30,907 bases of DNA from Gemmatimonadales bacterium UBA7889 (GTDB lineage Bacteria > Gemmatimonadota > Gemmatimonadetes > Longimicrobiales > Gaopeijiaceae). Under the pieces are notes generated by a model. It was not told the origin of the DNA. It worked only from the letters and a program-made list of their open reading frames with translations, and did no database searches. Positions 1 to 7,866 of this stretch are shown in pieces. The stretch lies in assembly GCA_002501085.1 (NCBI GenBank), contig DLRL01000111.1:1-30907 (forward strand), in the 5' to 3' direction. The position numbers and the translations under genes are program-made. Each line of letters opens with the position of its first letter. Within the stretch, counting starts at the first letter, position 1.

Positions 1-1
1 G

Positions 2-1648
2 GCCGGTAATTGCGGGATTGCACATACTCGTTGGGCGACACACGGAGCTCCTAATGAACTAAATGCACATCCCCACACTTCTAGTGAGGGCGATATCGCA
101 CTCGTCCACAATGGGATCATTGAGAATGCTAATGACATTCGAACGCAACTTTCAGCAATAGGATACGTTTTCACTTCGGAGACAGACACTGAAGCAATCG
201 TCCACTTGATCGATCGTCTCTGGGTTGAGGGAGAGCCACTCGAAGATGTCGTCGCAGCTGCACTAAGGCGGGTAGAAGGTGCATACGGTATTGCCGTGGT
301 CTCTTCCCGTGACCCCGGCAAACTTGTCATAGCGCGGAACGGTAGTCCTCTGCTAATTGGAGTTGGCAAGAATGGCGAGACGTTGGCCGGCTCAGATGCT
401 GCCGCCGTGATCGCACTGACTAGAGAGGTTGTGTATCTAGACGATGGTGATTACGCGATTCTTGACATGGATGGCTACCGCATCAAAAACCTCCACGGTG
501 CACAAGTAAGCCGGACAATACACGAGGTCACCTGGGATCTTGAGGCGATTGAGAAGGGTGGTTACGAGCACTTCATGCTTAAGGAGATCTTTGAGCAACC
601 TTCGTCGCTTCGTGACGTGATGCGTGGCCGATTACTGGAAGAGGATGGAGACTCTCGGCTCGGTGGTATAGCGGACCACCAACCTGATCTGCGCCGTGTA
701 AAGCGCGTTGTGATCACAGCTTGTGGTACAAGTTGGCATGCGGCTCTCTTGGGTGAGTACATGATTGAAGAACTTGCCCGTATACCGGTAGAAGTTGAGT
801 ACGCCTCGGAATTTAGGTACCGGAATCCAGTGCTTGAAGATGGCACTCTTGTGCTCGCTATCAGCCAATCTGGAGAAACTGCGGATACTTTGGCGGCGCT
901 CCGCGAAGCGAAACATCGGGGCATCTCCACGATGGGCGTTGTTAATGCGGTCGGATCAACGATCGCCCGAGAGACCGACTATGGTATCTACCTGCATGCA
1001 GGTCCAGAGATCGGTGTTGCATCAACGAAGGCATTCACAAGCCAACTGGTTGCCCTAGCGCTGCTCACACTAAATATCGGTCGACGCCGACACCTCTCAG
1101 TTGTGCAAGGTGGAGCCATTGTGCGGGCACTTAAAGAGCTTCCGGCACAGGTCGAAGAGGTACTAGAGCTTGATGTGAAGATCCGCGAATTAGCCGAACT
1201 ATACGCCGATGCAAGAAATTTTCTTTATCTAGGTCGTGGATTCCAATTTCCGGTGGCACTAGAAGGTGCGCTTAAATTGAAGGAAGTGAGTTATATCCAT
1301 GCAGAGGGATATCCTGCTGCAGAGATGAAGCACGGCCCGATTGCGCTCATTGACCAAGACATGCCAGTTGTCGTACTAGCACCGCGCGATGCGGTTTACC
1401 AAAAGGTTGTTTCGAGCATAGAGGAGGTTAAGGCCCGACACGGTAGGATTATTGCCGTTGTGACCGATGAAGCTCCTGAGCTTGAGGGGAAAGTCGACTA
1501 CGTAATCCGTGTCCCTCAGACCATAGCTATTCTTCAGCCGGTTCTAACGACCGTGCCGCTCCAGCTGCTAGCCTACCACATGGCGATGATCATAGGTTCG
1601 GATGTAGACCAACCTAGAAATCTCGCCAAGTCGGTTACCGTAGAGTAG
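2..1648 (+). CDS. glmS: Glutamine--fructose-6-phosphate aminotransferase (5' end missing)
   Basis: GlmS makes glucosamine-6-phosphate from fructose-6-phosphate and glutamine, the first committed step to UDP-GlcNAc for peptidoglycan and LPS; it is cytosolic. The reading frame is open from base 2, so the gene starts before the window; 548 residues are visible of the usual roughly 610. The N-terminal nucleophile Cys and first ~70 residues are missing. Visible marks are AHTRWATHG and HNGIIEN of the glutamine amidotransferase domain, then two SIS sugar-isomerase domains with CGTSWHA, SQSGETADT and GVASTKAFTSQL, and the typical end DQPRNLAKSVTVE. A TTG at 206 is only an internal codon, not the start. 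The stop lies 9 bases before dtd, so the two are probably cotranscribed. No frameshift is seen. Confidence 0.98.
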   Translation, partial: AGNCGIAHTRWATHGAPNELNAHPHTSSEGDIALVHNGIIENANDIRTQLSAIGYVFTSETDTEAIVHLIDRLWVEGEPLEDVVAAALRRVEGAYGIAVVSSRDPGKLVIARNGSPLLIGVGKNGETLAGSDAAAVIALTREVVYLDDGDYAILDMDGYRIKNLHGAQVSRTIHEVTWDLEAIEKGGYEHFMLKEIFEQPSSLRDVMRGRLLEEDGDSRLGGIADHQPDLRRVKRVVITACGTSWHAALLGEYMIEELARIPVEVEYASEFRYRNPVLEDGTLVLAISQSGETADTLAALREAKHRGISTMGVVNAVGSTIARETDYGIYLHAGPEIGVASTKAFTSQLVALALLTLNIGRRRHLSVVQGGAIVRALKELPAQVEEVLELDVKIRELAELYADARNFLYLGRGFQFPVALEGALKLKEVSYIHAEGYPAAEMKHGPIALIDQDMPVVVLAPRDAVYQKVVSSIEEVKARHGRIIAVVTDEAPELEGKVDYVIRVPQTIAILQPVLTTVPLQLLAYHMAMIIGSDVDQPRNLAKSVTVE

Positions 1649-1657
1649 AACTAACTC

Positions 1658-2098
1658 GTGAAAGTTGTCCTGCAGCGGGTATCGTCGGCCGAGGTCACTA
1701 TCGACCGACGATCTGTCGGTGCCATTGGCACGGGCTTTGTTCTTTTGGTTGGCTTCAAGGCAAGTGACGGAGAAATAGAAGCAACTTGGATGGCGGACAA
1801 AATCGTTGGATTGAGAGTCTTTCCAGATGCTGAAGGAAAGATGAACCGCTCGCTGAGTGACGTAGAAGGAGAGCTTCTTGTAGTGAGCCAATTCACGCTA
1901 TATGGAGATGTCAGGAAGGGACGCAGGCCTAGCTTTATCGACGCCGCACCTCCAGAGATTGCGATATCTCTGTACGGCAACTTTGTGGCCCTCCTCCGTG
2001 CGAGAGCTCCGGGTCGGGTAGAAACCGGAGAATTCGGAGCGGCGATGGATGTGGAACTCGTGAATCAAGGTCCGGTCACGATCTTGCTTGAGCGCTAA
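1658..2098 (+). CDS. dtd: D-aminoacyl-tRNA deacylase
   Basis: Dtd hydrolyses D-aminoacyl-tRNAs (and mischarged Gly-tRNA-Ala), a cytosolic proofreading step in trans. The 146-residue product has the usual family length and starts MKVVLQRV from a GTG codon. The two signature motifs that form the active site across the dimer are present: SQFTLYGD (residues 77-84) and NQGPVT (136-141, the family's Gly-Pro motif). It follows glmS by 9 bases and is followed closely by maf, so it is probably part of one transcript. There is only a weak purine-rich stretch before the GTG. Confidence 0.97.
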   Translation: MKVVLQRVSSAEVTIDRRSVGAIGTGFVLLVGFKASDGEIEATWMADKIVGLRVFPDAEGKMNRSLSDVEGELLVVSQFTLYGDVRKGRRPSFIDAAPPEIAISLYGNFVALLRARAPGRVETGEFGAAMDVELVNQGPVTILLER

Positions 2099-2120
2099 GG
2101 CTAAGGTTCTTGTGGTAAGC

Positions 2121-2714
2121 ATGATGCGACTGATTCTGGCATCCAACTCACCTCGTCGATTGGATATTCTTCACCAACTTGGACTCAATCCTGTCGTACA
2201 GTCACCGGCAGTTGATGAGGTATACATGCCAGGAGAATCTCCTGCAGCTCATGCAGAGCGCCTCGCACGCGCTAAAGCAGAGGTAGTTGCCGAGACAGAA
2301 CCAGATGCTCTGGTGATCGGAGGAGATACCGTTGTAGTTAGCGAAAATAGATTATTGGGTAAGCCTGAAGATGAAGGCGCTGCGGTTGAGATGCTTCTTT
2401 CTCTTGCTGGCCGTGAACACCAAGTTCTCACTGGACTTGCCATTTCAGGACACGGCAGAACAGTTAGTGCAGTATCCAGCGCTGAAGTTCGTTTCCGCAA
2501 CTTCACCAAAGCAGAAGCTCTCCGTTACGTGATGAGTGGTGAGCCAATGGATAAAGCGGGTGCCTACGCAATCCAAGGGTTGGGAGCGGCGTTGGTGGCT
2601 GGAATCGTTGGGGACTACTATACCGTCGTGGGCTTCCCCGTCGGCACTTTCCTAGACTTACTTTCACGGTTTGGGTGGCGTTACGAGTTCGGTAGCCTCT
2701 CTCAAGCCAACTAA
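2121..2714 (+). CDS. maf: Maf-family nucleoside triphosphate pyrophosphatase (dTTP/UTP type)
   Basis: Maf proteins cleave non-canonical or excess nucleoside triphosphates to the monophosphate and pyrophosphate and are linked to septum inhibition. The 197-residue product carries the N-terminal LASNSPRR, the catalytic GGDTVV loop and a C-terminal DKAGAYAIQG. That last motif, rather than a DKAG-SFKSEG form, points to the YhdE-like dTTP/UTPase subgroup and not the m7GTP subgroup (inference from family motifs). An in-frame TTG at 2088 overlaps the end of dtd, but the conserved start MMRLILASNS favours ATG 2121 (or ATG 2124). It lies 22 bases after dtd and 31 bases before glpK. Confidence 0.95.
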   Translation: MMRLILASNSPRRLDILHQLGLNPVVQSPAVDEVYMPGESPAAHAERLARAKAEVVAETEPDALVIGGDTVVVSENRLLGKPEDEGAAVEMLLSLAGREHQVLTGLAISGHGRTVSAVSSAEVRFRNFTKAEALRYVMSGEPMDKAGAYAIQGLGAALVAGIVGDYYTVVGFPVGTFLDLLSRFGWRYEFGSLSQAN

Positions 2715-2745
2715 AGCTGGAAGTCAGCCAACGATTGGAGCCTAC

Positions 2746-4236
2746 ATGAGCATTTCCTCTGTCTTGGCGATAGACCAGGGAACAACCGGTACAACTTGTC
2801 TAGTCATAGGGCAGGACGGAAGAATCCTAGGTCGAGCATACTCTGAATTTTCCCAACATTTTCCGCAGCCAGGTTGGGTCGAGCACGATGCATTAGAGAT
2901 TTGGAATACTACTGTTCATGTTGCACGTGCAGCGATTGATGAAGCGTCCGGAGCAGATATTTGTGCTGTTGGTATAACAAACCAGAGGGAAACCGTGGTG
3001 CTCTGGGATCGGGAGACACTCGAGCCCGTCCATCAAGCCATTGTTTGGCAGGACCGAAGAACGACTGATGTATGCCGAGGACTTAAGGATGCAGGTCATG
3101 AGAGTGAGGTAAGATCTCGCACAGGGTTAGTACTCGATCCCTATTTCTCGGGTACTAAGATTCAATGGATTCTAGACCGGGATCCTGATCTACGGTCTCG
3201 TGCAGAATCTGGTGAACTTGCTGCTGGTACAATTGATAGTTGGCTTCTGGCACGCCTCACGGATGGAACAGTTCACGCGACTGACCCGACGAACGCGTCG
3301 AGGACGTTACTTTTCCATCTTACTGAAGGCGTATGGGATCCGTGGCTCCTAGACCTTTTGGGCGTGCCCAAAAGTTTATTGCCGGAAGTGCGTCCTAGCT
3401 CTGGTGATTTTGGTGTAGCTTCTGGTGCCCACTTAGGTATTGAAGCGCCGATTACTGGTATCGCAGGAGATCAGCAGGCAGCACTGTTTGGTCAAGGATG
3501 TTGGTCCCCAGGTTTGGCCAAGAACACTTACGGTACAGGCGCTTTCTTGCTCTTGAATACGGGTGAAGAAGCAGTGCCGTCCACGCGCGGTCTGCTCACA
3601 ACGGCTGCATGCAACAAGAAAGGTGGGTTGGCCTACGCACTCGAGGGTTCAGTCTTCATTGCGGGTGCTGCTATCCAATGGCTTCGGGATGGGCTAGGGC
3701 TTCTGGAGGTAGCAGAGCAGTCTGAGGCTATGGCGAGATCGGTAAAAGACAATTCTGGCGTCTATTTTGTACCTGCCTTCGTAGGGCTTGGGGCTCCCCA
3801 TTGGGTGCCTGATGCACGTGGAATGCTTGTAGGGCTCACTCGTGGAACAAAAAAAGAGCACATTGTGAGAGCAGCTTTGGAGGCCATGGCATATGGGACA
3901 ATGGATGTTCTCCAGACGATGGAGGAGGAAGCGGCCCTCGAGACCCAGGAATTGCGTGTAGATGGTGGTGCAGCTCTGAATGATTGGCTCATACAGTTCC
4001 AGGCAGACGTGCTCGGTATTCGCCTACGTCGACCAGAAATCGTGGAAACCACCGCTTTGGGAGCGGCTGGTCTCGCGGGACTTGCAACGGGTGTTTGGTC
4101 GGATGCTGACGACTTTCTTTCAGTCCAAGGATCTGGGACTCAATGTGAGCCAAGAATGTCTGAAACTGACCGGGTAGCACTTAAGACGGAGTGGGATCGG
4201 GCCGTCCGTGCCGCCATTCAGTGGGCTGGTGACTAA
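2746..4236 (+). CDS. glpK: Glycerol kinase
   Basis: GlpK phosphorylates glycerol to sn-glycerol-3-phosphate with ATP; a cytosolic FGGY-family kinase. The product is 496 residues, close to the usual ~500. Motifs in order are the N-terminal phosphate loop AIDQGTTGTT, GITNQRET, VWQDRRT, PYFSGTKIQWIL, GTIDSWLLARLTDG, the second FGGY nucleotide-binding part AGDQQAALFGQ and NTYGTGAFLL, then VDGGAALNDWLIQFQADVL and TTALGAAGLAGLATG. The frame is open back to 2671, inside maf, but the conserved N terminus SVLAIDQGTT fits ATG 2746. No glpF or glpD is next to it; its stop overlaps the start of the next gene (TAATG), so translation may be coupled. Confidence 0.98.
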   Translation: MSISSVLAIDQGTTGTTCLVIGQDGRILGRAYSEFSQHFPQPGWVEHDALEIWNTTVHVARAAIDEASGADICAVGITNQRETVVLWDRETLEPVHQAIVWQDRRTTDVCRGLKDAGHESEVRSRTGLVLDPYFSGTKIQWILDRDPDLRSRAESGELAAGTIDSWLLARLTDGTVHATDPTNASRTLLFHLTEGVWDPWLLDLLGVPKSLLPEVRPSSGDFGVASGAHLGIEAPITGIAGDQQAALFGQGCWSPGLAKNTYGTGAFLLLNTGEEAVPSTRGLLTTAACNKKGGLAYALEGSVFIAGAAIQWLRDGLGLLEVAEQSEAMARSVKDNSGVYFVPAFVGLGAPHWVPDARGMLVGLTRGTKKEHIVRAALEAMAYGTMDVLQTMEEEAALETQELRVDGGAALNDWLIQFQADVLGIRLRRPEIVETTALGAAGLAGLATGVWSDADDFLSVQGSGTQCEPRMSETDRVALKTEWDRAVRAAIQWAGD

Positions 4237-4730
4237 TGACCTCGGCACGGAAGATCGAGCCTCCATTCCGTATTGCAGTCGTAGGAGGCGCTCAAGCTTC
4301 AGAAGCCGAGTGCGCATTAGCGCTAGATTTGGGAAGACAACTCGCTGGGTTAGGAGCCCTAGTAGTGTGCGGAGGAGGAGGAGGAGTAATGGAGGCCGTA
4401 GCCCAGGGTGCAACCGAAGCCGGGGGGCTAGTCATTGGTATTCTTCCAGGGTCTGACCCAAAGTCAGCAAACCCATGGGTTGGCATCCCGCTCGCCACTG
4501 GGATGGGGGAAGCACGTAATGTGCTGGTAGTCCAGGGGGCAGAAGCCGTTATCTCCGTTGGCGGTGAGTGGGGAACACTCTCTGAGATTGCCCTAGCTTC
4601 AAAAATCGGACTTTCTGTGGGGATACTCGGTACTCCACCTGCTGAGGCACTGGGGTTACGGATGCTTGAGGACCCCATTGAAGCAGCAGAATGGGCGCTA
4701 GAGCGGGCTCAGGTATTCCGGGGAAGCTGA
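4236..4730 (+). CDS. SLOG-superfamily protein, TIGR00725/LOG-like
   Basis: This 164-residue Rossmann-like protein belongs to the family often called TIGR00725, related to the LOG nucleotide-binding proteins once mislabelled lysine decarboxylases. Visible marks are the start IAVVGGAQASE, the glycine-rich GGGGGVMEAVAQGA, and VGGEWGTLSEIALA, which stands where LOG enzymes have PGGxGTxxE. The Pro is replaced by Val, as in much of this family, so a cytokinin-type phosphoribohydrolase role cannot be assumed. The ATG overlaps the glpK stop by one base, so the two are probably translated together; why they are linked is unclear. A (GGA)5 run at 4371-4386 encodes part of the glycine-rich loop. The exact function is unknown. 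Confidence 0.85.
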   Translation: MTSARKIEPPFRIAVVGGAQASEAECALALDLGRQLAGLGALVVCGGGGGVMEAVAQGATEAGGLVIGILPGSDPKSANPWVGIPLATGMGEARNVLVVQGAEAVISVGGEWGTLSEIALASKIGLSVGILGTPPAEALGLRMLEDPIEAAEWALERAQVFRGS

Positions 4731-4795
4731 CAAAGACTTCCTCGAAGATGCTCTGAATTTTCTGTCCTCTGAAGGGTCGTGAATATCAGGGGATC

Positions 4796-4813
4796 CTTTG
4801 GACTGGTCCCAAG
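4796..4813. promoter_or_regulatory. Imperfect palindrome in the ccmE upstream region
   Basis: Arms CTTTGGAC and GTCCCAAG around TG match at 7 of 8 positions. The element lies in the 142-base gap before ccmE, the only sizeable gap ahead of the Ccm cluster. It could be an operator half-site pair or chance; no clear sigma-70 promoter was recognised nearby. Confidence 0.2.
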
Positions 4814-4872
4814 TAGGGGAGTTCGGCTAGATTCGAAGCCTTCAGGAAGGAACCGGTATTGAGGAGGAGACT

Positions 4873-5295
4873 ATGAAAAATCATAGCCGTTTCATGGTTG
4901 GGCTTGTAAGTGTGGCCGCGGTTGTATCCTACTTAATATGGACTGGCGTTAGCGAGACGATGGTCTACTATCTGACTCCTGTCGAACTCATAGAGAGGGC
5001 TAAGAATGACCGCACTTTCCATGAGGTAGGGGTAAAGGTTAGTGGCCAAGTTCTTCAGGGAACGTACAAACGCGTTGATGGAGAGCTGCTTCACACATTT
5101 CTGGTACGTGATCTCGTCGACGAATCTGTTACGTTCCCGGTCGAATTTCGAGATGCGCTTCCGGATACCTTCACCGACGACACGGAAGTCGTACTTGAAG
5201 GACGCCTTCGTGGAGATGGTGTTTTTGAGGCTGAGACACTCCTGACGAAATGCGGAAGCCGATACGAGGCCGCTCCGGAGGACCTCGCCGGTTGA
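4873..5295 (+). CDS. ccmE: Cytochrome c-type biogenesis protein CcmE, Cys variant (haem chaperone)
   Basis: CcmE is a membrane-anchored periplasmic haem chaperone: it receives haem through CcmABCD and passes it to CcmF for attachment to apocytochrome c. The 140-residue product has an N-terminal anchor (about residues 7-25), then the OB-fold region (VKVSGQVLQGTY, TFPVEFRDALPDTF, EVVLEGRL) and the tail LLTKCGSRYEA. In the usual family the haem-attaching residue is His in HxxxY; here the same place is Cys127 with Tyr131 (CxxxY), read directly in bases 5251-5265. This is the known CcmE-Cys variant of some sulfate reducers and archaea. A strong ribosome-binding site, GAGGAGGAGA, ends 4 bases before ATG. 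It is the first gene of the Ccm cluster, 28 bases before ccmF. Confidence 0.95.
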   Translation: MKNHSRFMVGLVSVAAVVSYLIWTGVSETMVYYLTPVELIERAKNDRTFHEVGVKVSGQVLQGTYKRVDGELLHTFLVRDLVDESVTFPVEFRDALPDTFTDDTEVVLEGRLRGDGVFEAETLLTKCGSRYEAAPEDLAG

Positions 5296-5323
5296 ACGTG
5301 CTCTCTAACGGGGAGCGAGTCAC

Positions 5324-7393
5324 GTGACGATTCTCGGGGAATACGCCCTCTGGATTGCGTTGCCCATTTCAGTATGGGGAATGCTGCTCGGCTACGTAGG
5401 TGGTCGTACGCAGAGGGGTGACTACGTTCTGAGTGCGGAACGCAGTATCTATGCGGTTTTCTTTTTACTAGTACTCGCATCTCTCGGTGTAGTGAGTGCT
5501 TTCTTGGGCGACAAGTTTGAGTACTGGTACGTTGCGTCGTACTCAAATCGAGAGATGGAAATCTTCTATAAGATCACTGGGCTATGGGCTGGGCAGCGCG
5601 GCTCATTGCTCTTCTGGGCGGTAATCCTAGCGTTCTTCTCGGCTCTCTGTGTTTTCCTTAACAGGAAAAAGAATCGAGAATTCATGCCATACGTCGCTGG
5701 CGTTTTACAGACGATCCTGACGTTTTTCCTCATTGTATTGCTTTTCGCGGACGTCAATCCGTTTGAGCAGTTGGCATTCACCCCTGCAAACGGTCAAGGG
5801 CTTAACCCCCAGCTGCAGAATTACTGGATGACGATTCATCCACCTACCCTCTATCTCGGCTTCACAGCGTTCACGATCCCATTTGCATTTGCAGTTGCTG
5901 CATTGCTCAATGGTCGCTTGGATGCCCGATGGATTGAACTCACTCACAGATGGATTCTCCTCTCGTGGCTTTTTCTCGCAGTTGGGATCATCTTCGGCAT
6001 GCGCTGGGCCTACGAAGAGCTTGGATGGGGCGGATACTGGTTCTGGGATCCGGTGGAGAACGCTTCACTTCTGCCCTGGCTAACAGCGACAGCATTTCTC
6101 CACTCCATACAGATTCAGGAAAACCGTGGGATGCTGAAGGTTTGGAATATGGCACTGGTACTTCTGACATTCCTCCTTACGATTTTCGCTACTTTCTTAA
6201 CTAGATCAGGCCTCATCGAGTCGGTTCACTCTTTCGCTCAAGAACTCAAGATCGCGTACATCTTCCTGAGCTTTATGGGTAGTGTACTCTTGGCGTGTAT
6301 CTTGTTGATTATCTACCGCCTACCCAAGCTTCAGAGTGAGAATAGCATGCAGTCGTTTCTCTCTCGTGAGTCCGCTTTTCTATTCAACAACCTAATGCTG
6401 CTGGGTTTTGCTTTCGCTGTCTTCTGGGGCACGATCTTCCCGCTTGTTGCAGAGGGCGTGACAGGGGAGAAAATAAGTGTGGGCCCGCCCTTTTTTGAAA
6501 AAGTCAATTTCCCAATTGGGCTAGTACTTCTCGCGTTAGCGGGTATTGGGCCCGTGATAGCTTGGCGTCGTGCAACAAAGCGGAATCTCCAGAAGAATTT
6601 CCAGATCCCGATCGGCGTAGGGTTGTTAGTTGCTGTATCCCTCTGGATGGCGGGAGCACGCCATGGGTTAGCGCTTGTGACTTGGAGTGTCTGTGCCTTC
6701 GTTCTAACGATCATTGGCACGGAGTTTTGGAAGGGAACGCAAGCCCGAGCACGCATTGAAGGGGAAGGCTATGCGGTTGCGCTTTTTCACCTAGTGACCA
6801 GAAACCGACGACGGTGGGGAGGCTATATCGTCCATGTAGGGATCGTGATGATCTACTTCGCCTTCGCAGGTGCCGCGTACAATGTAGACGAGCGCCAGCA
6901 TATGTTGCCGGGGGACCAAGTCGATATCACTTCCCCTTTCGGCCACACCTACACGCTTACTTATGAGGGCCTTTCTGTCTCTTTGGGTAAGGGCCAGCGC
7001 AACCTCCTATGGCAAGCGATCGCTACGGTGTCTGTAGAGCAGGACGGTGTGGCAAGGGGCATCCTTACGACTGAGAAGCGCCAGTACGTAACGAGCGATC
7101 AACTCATGACTGAAGTTGGGATCCGCTCGACAGTAAGGGAGGACCTCTACCTGATCCTGTCGGCAATGGATGATGTAGATGGGGCGCTCTCAGCCAACTC
7201 CGGTGCGCAGGGTATCGACTTGCAGGTTCTAGTTAAGCCATTTGTGGCATGGATCTGGTTTGGTGGAGTGATTCTCGCCTTGGGTACTGTGATCGCACTT
7301 TGGCCAAGTGTAGACCGACGTAGGAGAAGTACTCGCCCAGAGCTAGAAGCTGTAACAACAGATGCCCCTGCGATGGCGGGAGCAGCGAGGTAA
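5324..7393 (+). CDS. ccmF: Cytochrome c haem lyase subunit CcmF
   Basis: CcmF is the polytopic inner-membrane protein that takes haem from CcmE and joins it to the CxxCH motif of apocytochrome c. The 689-residue product starts at GTG with GGGGAG upstream. It has many membrane segments and the WWD haem-handling segment GWGGYWFWDPVENASLLPWL (residues 234-253). All four expected haem-ligand histidines can be placed: His172 (IHPPTLYLG), His260 (AFLHS), His302 (ESVHS) and His504 (GGYIVHVG). So CcmF keeps its ligands even though CcmE has lost its His. It follows ccmE and precedes the ccmI-like gene by 33 bases. The length is slightly above the ~650 of enterobacterial CcmF. Confidence 0.97.
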   Translation: MTILGEYALWIALPISVWGMLLGYVGGRTQRGDYVLSAERSIYAVFFLLVLASLGVVSAFLGDKFEYWYVASYSNREMEIFYKITGLWAGQRGSLLFWAVILAFFSALCVFLNRKKNREFMPYVAGVLQTILTFFLIVLLFADVNPFEQLAFTPANGQGLNPQLQNYWMTIHPPTLYLGFTAFTIPFAFAVAALLNGRLDARWIELTHRWILLSWLFLAVGIIFGMRWAYEELGWGGYWFWDPVENASLLPWLTATAFLHSIQIQENRGMLKVWNMALVLLTFLLTIFATFLTRSGLIESVHSFAQELKIAYIFLSFMGSVLLACILLIIYRLPKLQSENSMQSFLSRESAFLFNNLMLLGFAFAVFWGTIFPLVAEGVTGEKISVGPPFFEKVNFPIGLVLLALAGIGPVIAWRRATKRNLQKNFQIPIGVGLLVAVSLWMAGARHGLALVTWSVCAFVLTIIGTEFWKGTQARARIEGEGYAVALFHLVTRNRRRWGGYIVHVGIVMIYFAFAGAAYNVDERQHMLPGDQVDITSPFGHTYTLTYEGLSVSLGKGQRNLLWQAIATVSVEQDGVARGILTTEKRQYVTSDQLMTEVGIRSTVREDLYLILSAMDDVDGALSANSGAQGIDLQVLVKPFVAWIWFGGVILALGTVIALWPSVDRRRRSTRPELEAVTTDAPAMAGAAR

Positions 7394-7426
7394 TCCGTTG
7401 ACTGGTAAGGTGTTACCCAACTCCCT

Positions 7427-7861
7427 ATGAGTATGGTGTTCTTGGGAGGAGCTCTGGTTGCGGCCGCAGTCACACTTTTCATTCTTCAGCCTATCCTGAG
7501 TGGACTGCATGCTTCTCTCGTTAGGGCCGAAGACGAACTGACTGATACCGAGGCCCGTAAGAGAGTCACGCTACTTGCACTCCGTGATGTAGAGTATGAC
7601 TTCCTCGCTGGTAAATTGGACGAAGAGGATTACCTCTCGTTGAAAGCTGACTTCACGGCTGAAGCTCTCGCGGCGCTTGAAGCTGATGCAGCTGGTAGTA
7701 AGCCACATTTTCTTGATGACGATGTCGAAGCTGAAATAACTAAAATCCGTGCTGCACTCCGCTCAGGACTGATGTGTAGATCCTGTGGTTTTGGTAATGG
7801 CGATGGAAGCCACTTTTGTTCTGAATGTGGCCAGGAACTTAAGATTGGTGGGGTTGGCTGA
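7427..7861 (+). CDS. CcmI-like membrane protein with C-terminal zinc ribbon
   Basis: A 144-residue protein with one N-terminal membrane segment (about residues 4-24), then a charged helical stretch with LRDVEYDFLAGKLDEEDY (residues 52-69). That stretch resembles the segment after the first membrane helix of CcmI, the apocytochrome-chaperone part of the haem lyase. The C terminus has four cysteines in two CxxC pairs (C117, C120, C131, C134) spaced like a zinc ribbon. Basic residues right after the membrane segment (R33, R44, K45, R46) suggest that the C-terminal part is cytosolic, which fits a zinc site better than a periplasmic thiol site; this is inference. It lies between ccmF and ccmA where ccmG/ccmH might be expected and is probably part of the Ccm operon. 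The exact role is unknown. Confidence 0.8.
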   Translation: MSMVFLGGALVAAAVTLFILQPILSGLHASLVRAEDELTDTEARKRVTLLALRDVEYDFLAGKLDEEDYLSLKADFTAEALAALEADAAGSKPHFLDDDVEAEITKIRAALRSGLMCRSCGFGNGDGSHFCSECGQELKIGGVG

Positions 7862-7866
7862 CCTCC

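Noticed and set aside
4371..4386. (GGA)5 repeat as phase-variation tract
   Set aside because: A trinucleotide repeat would not shift the frame, and it encodes the conserved glycine loop of the family.
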